64,000 nt of DNA from Erigeron canadensis. Lineage: Eukaryota; Streptophyta; Magnoliopsida; Asterales; Asteraceae. The stretch lies in NCBI RefSeq assembly GCF_010389155.1, contig NC_057761.1, positions 18,540,501-18,604,500 of the forward strand, given 5' to 3'. Numbering within the stretch: the first letter of the stretch is position 1; each line of letters starts with the position of its first letter. Below, piece after piece: positions 11,160 through 23,031 of this stretch. Position numbers and translations under genes: made by a program. Under the pieces are notes generated by a model, which had not been told where the DNA came from, ran no database searches, and saw only the letters and a list, made by a program, of their open reading frames with translations.

Positions 11160-11560
11160 GTTAAGGGCGGAGCCCGTCAGTCCATGGCGGAGCCCGTTAC
11201 ATAGATCACCTATCATTGGTCACCCCCTATGACCGATCATCCTCTATGACCTATCACACTATGACCTATCACCCTCAATGACCTATCACCCCCACCAGCT
11301 TTAGTTTATGAATATCCTTAAGGGCGAAGCCCGCTCCGAATCATAATTTTTGTTCAACCTACACATGTGTAAGTACCAAAAAGAAAACGAAAATAAAAAA
11401 GTTGTCAAAAGTATATTGAATTGTATCTCTAATAAAGAGGACAAAATTTTAAGACTACCCATGCTTTTTGTATTGTCTAACGATTTACGATTTGTGAGAT
11501 AAAACACTTTGAATGATTTGGATGAATTTCCATATTTAAAAGAGAGAAAGAGAGAAAGAG
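11160..11560. repeat. Dispersed repeat with ATGACCTATCAC tandem units
   Basis: A short tandem array of ATGACCTATCAC-like units (about 11208-11290) is flanked by gggcggagcccg and gggcgaagcccg words. The part 11380-11520 aligns by eye with 50460-50590 (shared words include aaattttaaga and tttgagataaaa or tttgtgagataaaa), so it belongs to a repeat family present twice in the window. The class is uncertain; Helitron-like is possible. Confidence 0.45.
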
Positions 11561-11627
11561 AGAAAGAATGTGTGGTGCATAATTGTTCTTAAGTTTTTTT
11601 TTATGAGTTCTCAAAATAACTCACCCC

Positions 11628-11840
11628 TATATATATATATAGGTAAAGGTTCATGTGAGAACTATTTAAATTGGAAGAACCATGAGAACCACTATATTAT
11701 AACTCTTGATATTCATATATGATAGGCATATGTGAACATATTGAATATTGATTCACATATGAACATATCAAATTATACTTAATATTATTTATGTTCATAT
11801 GTGAATGGTTCTGAATTGAACCTTACCCTATATATATATA
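11628..11840. mobile_element. Small foldback element (MITE-like)
   Basis: The left end reads TATATATATAGGTAAAGGTTCA and the right end, reverse complemented, TATATATATAGGGTAAGGTTCA, with further matching words inward such as CACATATGAACAT. The whole 210 bp can fold back. No coding capacity. Target duplications are masked by the TA repeats. Confidence 0.5.
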
Positions 11841-12497
11841 CATTTGTTTATGAAGATGATATGTGAGAATCATATGGACATAAATTAAGTGAACTCATTT
11901 GTACACCAGCAGATTTTTGTAATATACCACCAAATGTGTTTTACATTGTTAAAGGGATAGTACAACATTATAAAGCAAGTTTTGTGATGTATTGCCAAAA
12001 TTTAGTGGTGTACAAATCACCTCCCATAAATTAAATATGTATTTATATAAAAATAAAACTCTTTACTAATCATCAAATAGATATATTATTATTCGGAGAT
12101 TTGAGTCTTATGTTTGGGTTTCAATTTTTGATGTAAACAGAATGATATCACGAATGGAGACAAATAAGTTTGATCTGAACTAAAGTTGGGTACATATAAA
12201 TAGACAATACCCTTGAGTTCAAATTTTGAGATAATTTAAACGTTATTGGACGATTTTTTTTTTGAAGTACAAAATGTATAACTTGTTCAGGGTTATCCAT
12301 TTTTTGTTTTTGAAAATAATCAAAAATGGAAATTGTTAACTATATAAAGGACCAAAGACGGAGCAAAAATTAACCAACGAATACTGGAAAAAAGAATGTA
12401 AGTAAACATCAGCTAAGGTTACATATGGACATACATAAAGATCCGACTACATTATGAAATTCTCATGTAAGTCATGCACTTGTATTATATATTATTA

Positions 12498-13636
12498 GGC
12501 TAAGTGTGCTGGAATGCAGTTAACTAATCCCAAAAAGTTATTGTGTGCACGAACTCTAGGTTGTTTTATTGTATTCAAGAAACTTGTTCAAAGAGTCCCA
12601 TAGTAAACAAAAGTTACCGGGTAAGAAGTTAGTCGGTCACCACTTTCATGTTGACCCATTGACTGCTTACGTGGCATGCACACAATAACTTTTTGGGATT
12701 ATTTTATGCACACAATAAAAATAATGATTTACATACAATGTTTGTGTATATGAGAAAACTATACCCATAAGTAGATTCAACCACAAACTACAAGCAAATT
12801 CAACATTCCCATCGGAAAACCCGTCGGGTGTGTTTTTTTTTTTTGGATAAAAGGCAGATTCACTACATATAATGGTATAAGCTGATTCAACCTTCCCGTA
12901 TCGATTAGGTGAGTTTTGGTTGTGTTTCATTTTTTCCGACCAAGATTTTCGATGAGATTTGTTCCGACCACCTGCAAAATCAATCATCTTCGGCGTTGGT
13001 TCTTATTATCTTCAACAACAAGAAAATACCGTACAGGGAATATAAATCATACTGGTTTATCTAAAAACATCTCGAAATTAGTTGTTTGGATTTGATGATC
13101 GAGAAATAGCAATAGCAGCAGATGGCGGTGGTAGTTGGATTTTGATTTATGATGATCGAGAGTAGTTGGTTCCTAGTTTATCGCAATAGCAGCACATGGC
13201 GATGCTAACTGATTGTCCCTGATATCGCTCCTCCGCCGCTGTCACTTCTCATCACCACTACCAGCACTTCCAGCCACCTCATCCCTAGACAAACAACATC
13301 ATTAATTCATCATCATCGTTCAGGTCTAGACCCACCATCGTCTCGATCATTTTTCTTTGGTAAATATACATCAAAACACATACCCATTAATCAATTGGCA
13401 ATAAAAAGAAAAAGACTAAGAAAGAAAAGGCGGTTGGTTTGTTAGAGAGAGAGAAAGAGAGATAGATGGGTTGAGATGCTTATGGTGGAGAGGTAACTGG
13501 TGCTCATAAGTAGCAAATTGGTTCTATGTTTACTATAACCATTTTTTCAAGTTTCCTAAATACAATAAAACAAACCTAAGTTCGTGCACACATTAACGTT
13601 TTGGGATTAATTAACTGTATTCCGACGCACTTAGCC
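12498..13636. mobile_element. Non-autonomous element with about 60-bp TIRs
   Basis: The left end (GGCTAAGTGTGCTGGAATGC) and the reverse complement of the right end (GGCTAAGTGCGTCGGAATAC) match through nearly 60 bp to GTGTGCACGAACT. A second internal copy of the acacaataactttttggg motif lies near 12680. The 1.1 kb element has no transposase. No flanking target duplication is clear, so the superfamily is left open. Confidence 0.6.
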
Positions 13637-14516
13637 ATCTTGCATGTTTTCAACTTTTTATATTTTCTGAATTTTTTTTATCTTTTGTAAAGATTACATT
13701 AAAGATAACTAATATTTTAAGGTGATAACTTGTTTATATATGGTGTTCTTTGAGGAAGAAAATATAGTAGGCATATATGATTCCTGAAACTTTTTTGAAA
13801 ACGTTTATGGAATAAAAGGGTTTCAACACAACAACGTACCGACACGAACTTACGCAATCAAAAGGCAAACTATTGTCAATGTTAATGTAATGATAACTTT
13901 TTTATAACGTGAAAGAAGTGAAGAAGGGTAGTTGGCAAGAGCGTAGATGAAAAAGTAAAGAACAGATGACGTGGCGATGATATGAGAACAAGATACAGGT
14001 GCGAAAGTGTTCACTATTAAGATAAACCTAAACATCATCAAAGATGATACACGAGTTAGTCAAACCCTACTAACTACATTAGATTTTTCTATAAACTTAG
14101 ATGAAATTCTTTTTAGAAAAAGACTACTCATTGAAAATTTCCAAACAACCCTATAATTACTAGCTTTTAAGCTCAACAAAACTACAGTTCAATTCACACC
14201 GAGTCACCAACATACTTTTTGCTTTGGCACAAAACTCTTTTCGTACTAAAGGATGAACCAAAGTACATTATAGACAATAATCGTAAGTTATGTTGTTTTA
14301 TTCATGGAAATAAAGTTTATATAAAAAGAAAGATAGAAGATAGAGTTTCATTGAATATGTCCTTCTTGGTGTTATTAATCAATGTACTTGATACAAATAT
14401 AATTTGATTAAAGGCAAAGGCCACGTTTTTTGTTAGCTAAAAAGCCAAAACTTGTATCCCCTCCACTATCCCACCACTTTTATTTATGTTTTTATAATGA
14501 AAATTGTGTCTAATAT

Positions 14517-15187
14517 TAGGTATGTTTATCGAACAGTCAAACCGTGAAAACCGGATCAAATTAGGTTATTTGGATTGGTTTGGTTGGATTGAGTTGTTAA
14601 AGTTTGGTCCGACGGTTTAAGCTTTGAAAAACCGGATTCCTTGGTCCGGTTACGGTTTGAGCAAACAGTTAACCGTCAAAAACCGAACCGGACCGGACCA
14701 AAAATATATATGTATATATACACACTAATTTATTTATATAAACTTACTTTTAGTTTTGAACTTTCTTATTTTCACTTTATCATTTTATCTTTTAAGCTTC
14801 ATTTCTTCGTTATGTTTCCACTCAAAGATCAAAATATTAAGCCTTGAGTCCCCTATCACCTTTAATATTTCATATTTTGTAAGTATAAAACACAAGGTAT
14901 TTGTGACTTTGTCAATGTTTTTATTAATATTAAGATTACAAAGTTCCTAACTTCTATATGTGTGATAAAAAAATGAAAAATACTATTAATACGAAAAAAT
15001 GCATAATTTATTTGGAGATAAAAAAAATATCTTGAAATCGTCAAACCGGGCAAACCGGACCGGTTTACATGTGTTGGTTTGGTCTGATTAAAAAACATAC
15101 TTGGTCTGGTTTAGTTTAATATATGTTGAAACCGGGAATGCTAGTTCGTTTTGAGATTTAGTCAAAACCGGACCACGAACACTCCTA
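14517..15187. mobile_element. hAT-type non-autonomous element (MITE)
   Basis: The ends TAGGTATGTTTATCG and (reverse complement of right end) TAGGAGTGTTCGTGG are imperfect TIRs of the hAT style. A perfect 8-bp target duplication TCTAATAT flanks the element (14509-14516 and 15188-15195). The interior is rich in AACCGG/CCGGTT words and has no transposase. Confidence 0.75.
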
Positions 15188-15490
15188 TCTAATATAACAC
15201 AAAGAACGAAATTATTATGTTAGCAACTAATAATTTTTTCCCCCCGAACATTCAGTCGGTATACAATATCGCGAAAACTTTATCATATAATAGTGAAGCC
15301 TCGCACGTACCCTAAACAACAAAATGTTGTTCATGAGCAGTTACAAGTATTAAAAGGAAAAAACCTAAAGTTTTGTCATCCTAAAGATCGAACGCAAAAA
15401 GGGATATCATAAATATTTTGTATTTTATATTTCATTATATATATATTTATATATATATATATGAGTCGTGTTCCCGTGTATATATATATA

Positions 15491-15680
15491 CTCCTTTATA
15501 AAACAAACTCACCCCGTCCTTAATTTTAAGAACCTGAAATGTCACATTTATCCTCCTTTATAAAACAAACTCTCTCACACCTCCTTAATTTTAAGAACCT
15601 GAAATGACACATTTATCCTCCTTTATAAAACAAACTCTCTCCCCCTCCTTAATTTTAAGAACCTGAAATGACACATTTAC
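15491..15680. repeat. Three tandem 62-65 bp units
   Basis: Three head-to-tail copies start CTCCTTTATAAAACAAACTC at 15491, 15553 and 15618, each ending near GAACCTGAAATG(A/T)CACATTTA. Spacing is 62 then 65 bp. The array lies about 0.8 kb upstream of the TPS gene leader. No function is evident. Confidence 0.75.
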
Positions 15681-15980
15681 CCTCCATTTTAATACATCTT
15701 TATTTCTATTTTATAGACTGTGACTGAAATATCTTTTAAAAAAAATTCAACCTATATCTCTCTCCCACGTAGAAACATATAGCAAAAACCTTAACTCAAA
15801 ATTCATCTCTCTCCTCCCCCCTTCATATCCAACGCAACAATTCATCACATTTTTGACCGCAATGAAATTACCTTTACGTTAATAACCACACCATTACCGT
15901 CGTCGTTACCGCCGCTGCATTGCGCAAGTCCAATTTAGTCTTTTTCATATATAAATCATAGAATATAGCCTGAATTAAAC

Positions 15981-16215
15981 CAACTGGGTTGGATCAGTGG
16001 TTGTAGCTCATGCCTTTGGAAACAGAGGTCATGGGTTCGATCCTCATGCCCAGCAAGGCTGGAGGTCCTTTTCTACCTATGGTAGAATCTGGAAACAGCC
16101 TCTCTACCTTTGGTAGGGGTAAGGCTGTCTACATATCAACCTCCCTATACACCATCGAAGACGATATTGGTATCTAAAAACCTGTGAAAGACGACATTGG
16201 GAGTTACTTTCATTT
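15981..16215 (+). mobile_element. tRNA-derived SINE
   Basis: The element carries RNA polymerase III promoter boxes: an A-box-like ggatcagtggttg at 15991-16003 and a B-box GGTTCGATCC at 16034-16043. The body contains cagcctctctacc and ggtaggggtaaggctg words, common in plant SINEs. It lacks a folded cloverleaf and is not a tRNA gene. Related partial copies occur at 24284 and 60017. Confidence 0.7.
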
Positions 16216-16289
16216 TTAGAATATAATTCCTGATATCTATTCCATATATATAAATGACTTTACTTTTACCTTGTAAATAATACAAACAT

Positions 16290-16714
16290 GTATGTATGTA
16301 TAATATATAGTTCTTGCACATCATTCATTCATTCATTTCATTTCATATTAAATATTATAAAACAAACCCTAATTTATTTTCCCCATCATCATCATCATCA
16401 TCATTAATCTTTTTCCACCTCAAAAACACTCACAAAATGTTCAATTAGTCCTTCAAGATCGAAGCTTCAAAGATCCAAATCTAGTTAAAAGAAAAGGTTA
16501 GTTGATTATTCTTTTATATTGTTCTGTTTTATTTATGACCTGTGATCTTGTCAAATTAGGCTGCTTTATGTTATCTTTATAATACTGTTTGATTGATGGT
16601 TTTTATAAATCGATTCGATATCGGGGTATAGAATATGATTGTGGTATTTTATTGTAGGTGGGTTTCTTGAACTGGGTCATTTGTTTTTTAAAGTTGTGAA
16701 ATTTAAGGGTAAAG
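16290..16714 (+). promoter_or_regulatory. TPS promoter, leader and leader intron
   Basis: A TATA-like tataatatatag lies at about 16299-16310. The leader carries CT- and CAT-rich runs. A likely leader intron runs 16497-16657 (aaaag/gttagt ... attgtag/gtgggt). A four-codon upstream ORF (Met-Phe-Asn-stop) lies at 16437-16448 in the leader. The main start at 16715 is chosen because the protein then begins MQSRSYTNLLELASG as class II TPS proteins do; a longer frame opening at 16639 is mostly leader intron and is rejected. Confidence 0.55.
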
Positions 16715-19700
16715 ATGCAATCGAGGTCGTATACGAATCTGTTGGAGTTAGCTTCAGGGAATTTCCCTGTAATGGGCCGAGAACGAGAGAAACGAAAGAT
16801 GCCCCGTGTAATGACTGTTCCTGGAAGTATAACTGAGCTTGATGATGATCAAGCTAGTAGTGTTGCCTCTGATAACCCGTCTTCCCTTGCTATGGATCGA
16901 ATGATTGTTGTGGCGAATCAACTGCCATTGAAGGCTAAAAGAAGGCCTGATAATAAAGGTTGGAGCTTTACATGGGATGACGAGTCGTTGATTCTGAGGA
17001 TTAAAGATGGGTTTCCAGATGATATGGAGGTTTTGTATGTTGGTTCGTTGAATGTTGATGTTGATCCTATTGAACAAGATGATGTTGCTCAAGTATTATT
17101 GGATAGGTTTGGATGTGTTCCCACTTTCCTTCCCCCGAATTTGATGGAAAAGTATTATGATGGCTTTTGTAAGAAGCAATTATGGCCTCTTTTTCATTAT
17201 ATGTTACCGTTTTCTGCTGATCATGGGGGTAGATTTGACCGGTCAATATGGGAAGCCTATGTCGCAGCAAATAAGCTTTTTTCACAAAAAGTTATTGAAG
17301 TGATTAACCCAGAAGATGATTTTGTTTGGATTCATGATTACCATTTGATGGTCTTGCCTACTTTCCTAAGAAGGCGGTTTAATCGTTTGAGGATGGGTTT
17401 TTTTCTACACAGTCCATTCCCGTCTTCTGAGATTTACAGGACACTTCCTGTTAGGGAAGAAATCCTAAAAGCTTTACTCAATTCTGACCTTATCGGTTTC
17501 CACACATTTGATTATGCTCGGCATTTTCTTTCTTGCTGCAGCCGAATGTTTGGTTTGGAGTATCAGTCCAAGCGGGGCTACATCGGGCTAGATTATTATG
17601 GAAGAACAGTGGGAATTAAGATAATGCCTGTTGGGATCCATATGGGTCAAATTGAGTCGGTAATGAAACTTGCCGACAAAGAGTGGAGAGTCAGTGAACT
17701 CAAACAGCAATTTGAAGGGAAAACGGTGTTTCTTGGAGTTGATGATATGGACGTTTTTAAAGGTATCAATTTAAAGCTTTTAGCAATGGAACAAATGCTT
17801 AAAGTTCATCCATCATGGCAAGGCAGGGCCGTGCTTATCCAAGTTGCAAACCCTGCTAGGGGTAAAGGTGGGATAGATTTGGATGAAATACAGATCGAAA
17901 TACAAGAAAGCTGCAAACGTATTAATGATCAATTTGGTAAGCCTGGATACCAGCCTATCGTTTACATTGACACTCCCCTGGGTATTAATGAACGGGTTGC
18001 TTATTACAGTATAGCTGAGTGTGTTGTTGTGACTGCTGTAAGAGATGGGATGAATTTAACCCCTTATGAATATATTGTGTGTAGGGAGGGAATTTCTGGA
18101 TCAGAAACTGGTGCAGATCTAAGCGGCCCTAAAAAGAGCATGTTGGTTGTATCAGAGTTTATAGGGTGTTCCCCATCTTTGAGTGGGGCAATTCGTGTGA
18201 ACCCTTGGAATGTTGAAGCAACTGCTGAGGCTATGAATGAGGCTATATCTATGAGTGAAGCCGAGAAACAATTGAGGCATGAGAAGCATTATCGATATGT
18301 AAGTACACATAATGTGGGTTATTGGTCTAGAAGTTTCTTGCAAGATATGGAGAGAACGTGTGCGGATCATTTCAGGAAAAGATGTTGGGGTATTGGTTTG
18401 GGATTTGGGTTTAGGGTCGTGTCTCTAGATCCTAACTTCCGGAAGCTTTCAATTGATGATATTGTGTCGGCTTACATAAAGGCTAAAAATAGGGCAATAT
18501 TGTTAGACTATGATGGAACAGTGATGCCACAAAATTCAATTATTAAGACACCAAGTAGAGAAGTTATTTCAATCCTCAATAGGCTTTCTGGAGATGAAAA
18601 TAATAAAGTATTTATTGTTAGTGGAAGAGGCAGAGAAAGCTTAAGCAGGGCTTTTTCTCCTTGCAAGAAGCTTGGAATTGCAGCCGAACATGGCTACTTC
18701 ATGAGGTGTGTTTATAGCTGTTTTCATGTTACTATTATAGTTGGGGACGGTTAGTGGTGGCATAAGGGATGGATTGGGTAATGGGTCAAAACCTATGATT
18801 TTGATATGGTTGAAACTGGCCAGGTTATGGTTGAGCTGACTTATTCTTAAGCCAAAATTATAAATATTTTTGTGGTTGTCTTCTAAATGTTATAATATGT
18901 GTCGAGCATGATCATGGAGGTGTATTATTTCAGTAATAATGTTATTGTTGAAAGAAGGGTTTAGGATGTGTTATTCTTTCAAAAGACATGTTATGTGACG
19001 TTTTTGCCCATTCGAGCCTTAAGAGGATAACATTCATATATAAACAAATTAAACACAATTATGTGTACAGGTATTGCATAATGAACATCACCTCCACCAC
19101 CTCTACATCATGATCACTAAGTCACCACACTACTGCATAGCCGCAAGTCACCACATCAACCACCTTCATCAGATATAGACCAAGCCCTAGTTTTTGCTGT
19201 TCTTCTTGAAAACCATGTAATAATTTGTTAGGGCTATTTATAAGGGTTGCTAAATTTCCGTAAAGAAAGCGAAATGACTAAAATTAGAAATAAGAAAAGG
19301 TATTAAGACAGGGAAAATGGCATACGAATGTAACCACCTATGATAAAATGGTTATGTAATGTAGTGATCTACTCGGGTGGCTATGTAATGTATGCACCTA
19401 TGTTTTTTTGGCTATACTATGTAAAATGTGTACGGACCTTACATAGTATAGCAAAAAAAAATACATAGGTCCTTACATTAATTGACCCAAATCTTACATA
19501 GTATAGCCAAAAAACCATAGGTGCATACTTTACATAGCCACCTAAGTAGGTTACTACATTACATAACCATTTTGTCATAGGTGGTTACATTCGTATGCCA
19601 TTATCCCTAAGACAAATTACTCATCTTATTCTTAATATAGCATATTTGAGAGTTGAGTCTCCTTTATAAATAGTTAATATTGAATCTTATATATTATTAA

Positions 19701-22700
19701 AGTTATCTTTTGTTTCATATGAGTGAGTAATTAAAGTCTGCACAAAGTTTTCCATATGTTTTATTTTGGGATAATGACATACAAATGTAACCACCTATGA
19801 CAAAATGGTTATGTAATGTAGCAACCTACTTAGGTGGCTATGTAATGCATGCACCTATGTTTTTTTGGCTATACTATGTAAGGACCTTTTTATTTTGGTC
19901 AATCAATGTAAGGACCTATGTATTTTTTTTGGCTATACTATGTAAGGTCCGTACATATTTTACATAGTATAGCCAAAAAAACATAGGTGCATACATTACA
20001 TAGCCACCCGAGTAGATCGCTGCATTACATAATCATTTTGTCATAGGTGGTTACATTCGTATGCCATTATCCCTTTTATTTTTGACGAATAAAATTTCTA
20101 TTGCTGTTAGCTTTCACATTTCTAGAGGACTAGTGTCTTCTGGTTTTATAGTATTTTTGATGTTTTTCCTTCAGTTGTTTATGCTATGTTTCCGCTTGGG
20201 TTGAAAGAAGATTTCTCTATCTCACATAATGTAAACTAGTGATATAAATTGCTAAATTATTTCTATATGTTAATAAGTGGAAATGTCTACCCATTTACTT
20301 ATGAATGGGTGGACTTGAGATGCAACAATCTCATATTGTTCAAATAACAAAATTAGCTAAATGGGGAATGAGGCAAATGGGCTGAAGTGAACATGTTAAA
20401 CACGATAAAAACGTGCAAAGTCTTAGCTAAGTCTTTATATGGTTTTTCACAGCCTTGTACTTGTAATGTGATACGAACCCATCCCATAATAGGCTCGTAT
20501 CATGCCATAAGCTAGGTGTAGAACTCACTCCCAAAAGCTAGCTCAAAGGAGGAGGGGACACCTAGGCTTATAATCCACCAAGCAATCCCATACTTGACCG
20601 ATGTGGGATCATATCAATACCCCACCCTTTGAAGAGCCAACGTCCTCGTTGGTCACAGCTATGTTGGTCACGGTTGGCATCCTTCTCCTTGGGTCCAAGC
20701 CACCACTCCGAGAGTTGGAACCTCGAAAGGTAGGGCTGGCTCTGATACCAAATGATGTGTATCAACCAAGATTCGCACACAAATTAGAAGAATAAACACA
20801 AATAAAGCCAAAGCAAGTTGGCTGTCAAATTGATAGGCTGTTTCGAGCACCAGAAGCTCCAGAAGTTTAAAATAGTAAAATAACAATAAACTCAATCCAC
20901 ATCTAAAACAGGGTGACTACAAGCCTTATTTAAATAGGACAACCCTAAGTTGGAGCACATAATTAACGATTATTGAAAGCAACACTTAACCCCTATGAAG
21001 CCCAGCCCAGCCCCTCCTGCATACGTATCATAATGCTTATCATACGATATAAAATTTGCTGGGGTAATTTTTCCCCTTCATCAAAAAAATATATACAAAC
21101 TGTTAAATACAAAGACATAGATAATAGTTATTGGTTGGATGAATTATTGGTTATTGGTTCATTCATTTGCTAGTCATGACAAAGGTATATATTTTCCATT
21201 CTTCAGGTGGTCTCAAGATGTGGAATGGGAAACCTGTGGTCAGAGTAGTGATTTTGGATGGATGCAAATGGCCGAGCCTGTGATGAAACTCTATACAGAG
21301 GCCACTGATGGCTCTTCTATTGAAACCAAGGAGAGTGCATTAGTATGGCAGTATCGGGACGCTGACCCGGGATTTGGATTTGCTCAAGCAAAGGAGATGC
21401 TTGATCATCTTGAGAGTGTCTTGGCAAATGAACCTGTTGCGGTTAAAAGTGGTCAATATATTGTTGAAGTTAAGCCTCAGGTATTCCCCTTCACCTTTTT
21501 AACTCCAGAGGCCACAAAATGGGCTGGCTCGGGTTGGTTAGGTATTGGGTAAAAACTCAAAATGGTTAAGGTTACTTTTCTACCTGCCTCCACCACTGGT
21601 CTGTTAATTTGTTGGTATGGGTGCGTTGACGCCAGAGCATGTTTCATTCCAAAAGGTTTAAAATCTTTTTATGAACGGTTTTTGTATCACATATGATTAC
21701 AACGTTATATTTTTCAGTTATAACTTAACTTATAAAATGATTTAGGAAGGTTTTACGCATTCAAAATATGCCTTGGTTAATAATTGACCCCTTTTACAGA
21801 TTTCAACCTTTAACTGTATAAGTGTATAACTAACTTAGTTTTTCTGAAATTACCAATTTATAGTTATTGGTAAATGGGTTGGAATTGTCTCCCCTATTTA
21901 ACCTTAATACAAATTTTTGCTATTTTTTTTATTGCATTTTCATTCCGTCAAAATCATCTGATAGATTTCTAGGGGTGGCAAGTAGGGTTGTTCGGGAAGA
22001 ACAAATAGTACAGGTGATTTAGTCTGGATTCATAGCTTTGTATTTGCAGAAAGGTATCTAGAGGCGGCATTTTCAGCTCACATATGTGAAAGCGAGTCAA
22101 TTTGGTTTGGCTTTTCCTTTAAACGACTCAAATCGAGAAAGTTAAAAATATTAAGGAAGTGGGTCAAACTGGTCAGAAGTCACCGTAAGTCTAATACAGG
22201 GTTCACAACCTTTTAAATTACCTTATTCTAATAAACCAGGCTTCTTTAGTTATTTTTGTTTCTTAATTTTGAAATGAGAGGACATAAGCAAATTTTGACC
22301 CCCTTCAACTGGTCGCTTGCTGGCCCCTTGACCACAACCAGCCTTAACTTAACCGGACCGGTTTAATCCTTGCTAACAATGTTGGTCCCGTATAAGGACT
22401 ACTGGGCATAACTGGTTCTTGACCAGGGCTCCTTGGACGACACCTTTAGGGTCTATCACAGGCAGCTAAACCATTTGAGCATCTTGAATCCCTGATCTCT
22501 AGGCTGATCAAATTATTAATTTCTTTATATTGTTGCTTTATTTGTGTGTTTAGAATCTTAATTGAAATGAACTAATTTATTGTTGTAAATTGAAAGTTTT
22601 GTGCTAAACTTGTGCAACTAGTAAAGTTTATTGATGTGGTCAAGAAGTCATGAATTCAAGTCACAAAAATGAGGGTTTTCATGATGGAGGTCTCTATCTT

Positions 22701-23031
22701 AATAACGTTTTCCATACTCTGTTTGCAGGAAGCCAGTAAAGGTCTGGTAGCAGAGAAGATCTTCACATCGATGGCCGAAAAAGGGAAGCAGGCTGATTTT
22801 GTTCTGTGCATTGGTGACGACAGATCTGATGAGGACATGTTTGAAATTATTGGCAATGCAATCTCAAGAAACATGCTCTCCGTTAATACTAATGTGTTTG
22901 CCTGCACAGTTGGACAAAAGCCTAGCAAAGCCAAATATTATTTGGATGACACCTCCGAAGTTATTCTGATGCTTGAAAATCTAGCCGAAGCTACCGACTC
23001 CCCAGTCACATCTGAAGATGAAAGTGAATAG
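16715..23031 (+). CDS. TPS7: Class II trehalose-6-phosphate synthase (TPS7-like)
   Basis: Three exons, 16715-18705, 21207-21480 and 22729-23031, join with GT-AG introns and compatible phases into 855 codons, the normal length for the family. The N-terminal GT20 synthase-like domain (about residues 60-550) has MIVVANQLPLKAKRR, HDYHLMVLP and DGMNLTPYEY. The C-terminal HAD phosphatase-like domain has LDYDGT (D598, D600) and GDDRSDEDMF (784-793). In plants, class II TPS proteins (TPS5-11) carry both domains but generally lack proven catalytic activity and act in trehalose-6-phosphate and sugar/energy signalling, often as 14-3-3 and SnRK1 clients. The start MQSRSYTNLLELASGNFPVMGRE is closest, from memory, to TPS7. 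Two introns is usual for this class. Intron 1 (2501 bp) is swollen by mobile elements. No break is seen, and the gene looks functional. Confidence 0.93.
19311..19607. mobile_element. Mutator-type foldback MITE, copy 1 (TPS intron 1)
   Basis: The ends GGGAAAATGGCATACGAATG and (reverse complement of right end) GGGATAATGGCATACGAATG form long inverted repeats covering most of the 297 bp. TAAGACA is repeated on both sides (19304-19310 and 19608-19614). No coding capacity. The GGG-start TIRs and 7-9 bp duplications fit a MULE-derived MITE. Confidence 0.75.
19768..20073. mobile_element. Mutator-type foldback MITE, copy 2 (TPS intron 1)
   Basis: Same family as the copy 160 bp upstream and in the same orientation, 306 bp, ends GGGATAATGACATAC and, at the right, GTATGCCATTATCCC. 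A perfect 9-bp duplication TTTTATTTT flanks it (19759-19767 and 20074-20082), showing an independent insertion of a MULE-type element. Confidence 0.8.
20465..21030 (-). mobile_element. TRIM-like mini LTR retroelement, truncated (TPS intron 1)
   Basis: On the - strand a primer binding site TGGTATCAGAGCC (20750-20738), complementary to the 3' end of initiator tRNA-Met, follows two bases after an LTR-like segment (21030-20753) ending CACATCA. Only about 135 bp later a purine-rich AAAGGGTGGGGTAT is followed by TGATATGATCCCACATCGG, an LTR start (20616 downwards). An internal region this short without coding capacity is typical of TRIM elements. The two LTR parts hardly overlap, so both ends are probably truncated. 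Confidence 0.55.

Noticed and set aside
16034..16043. tRNA gene
   Set aside because: B-box present but no cloverleaf or anticodon arm; body matches a SINE.
16639..16836. Upstream Met-initiated frame overlapping the TPS start
   Set aside because: It lies largely in the probable leader intron (16497-16657) and in a frame unrelated to TPS. The class II TPS N-terminus fits the start at 16715.
18706..18754. TPS frame beyond 18705
   Set aside because: Intron read-through past an AG/gtgtg donor; homology resumes at 21207.
20464..20509. Inverted TGATACGA/TCGTATCA pair as a separate transposon
   Set aside because: It falls inside the LTR part of the TRIM-like element and has no target duplication.
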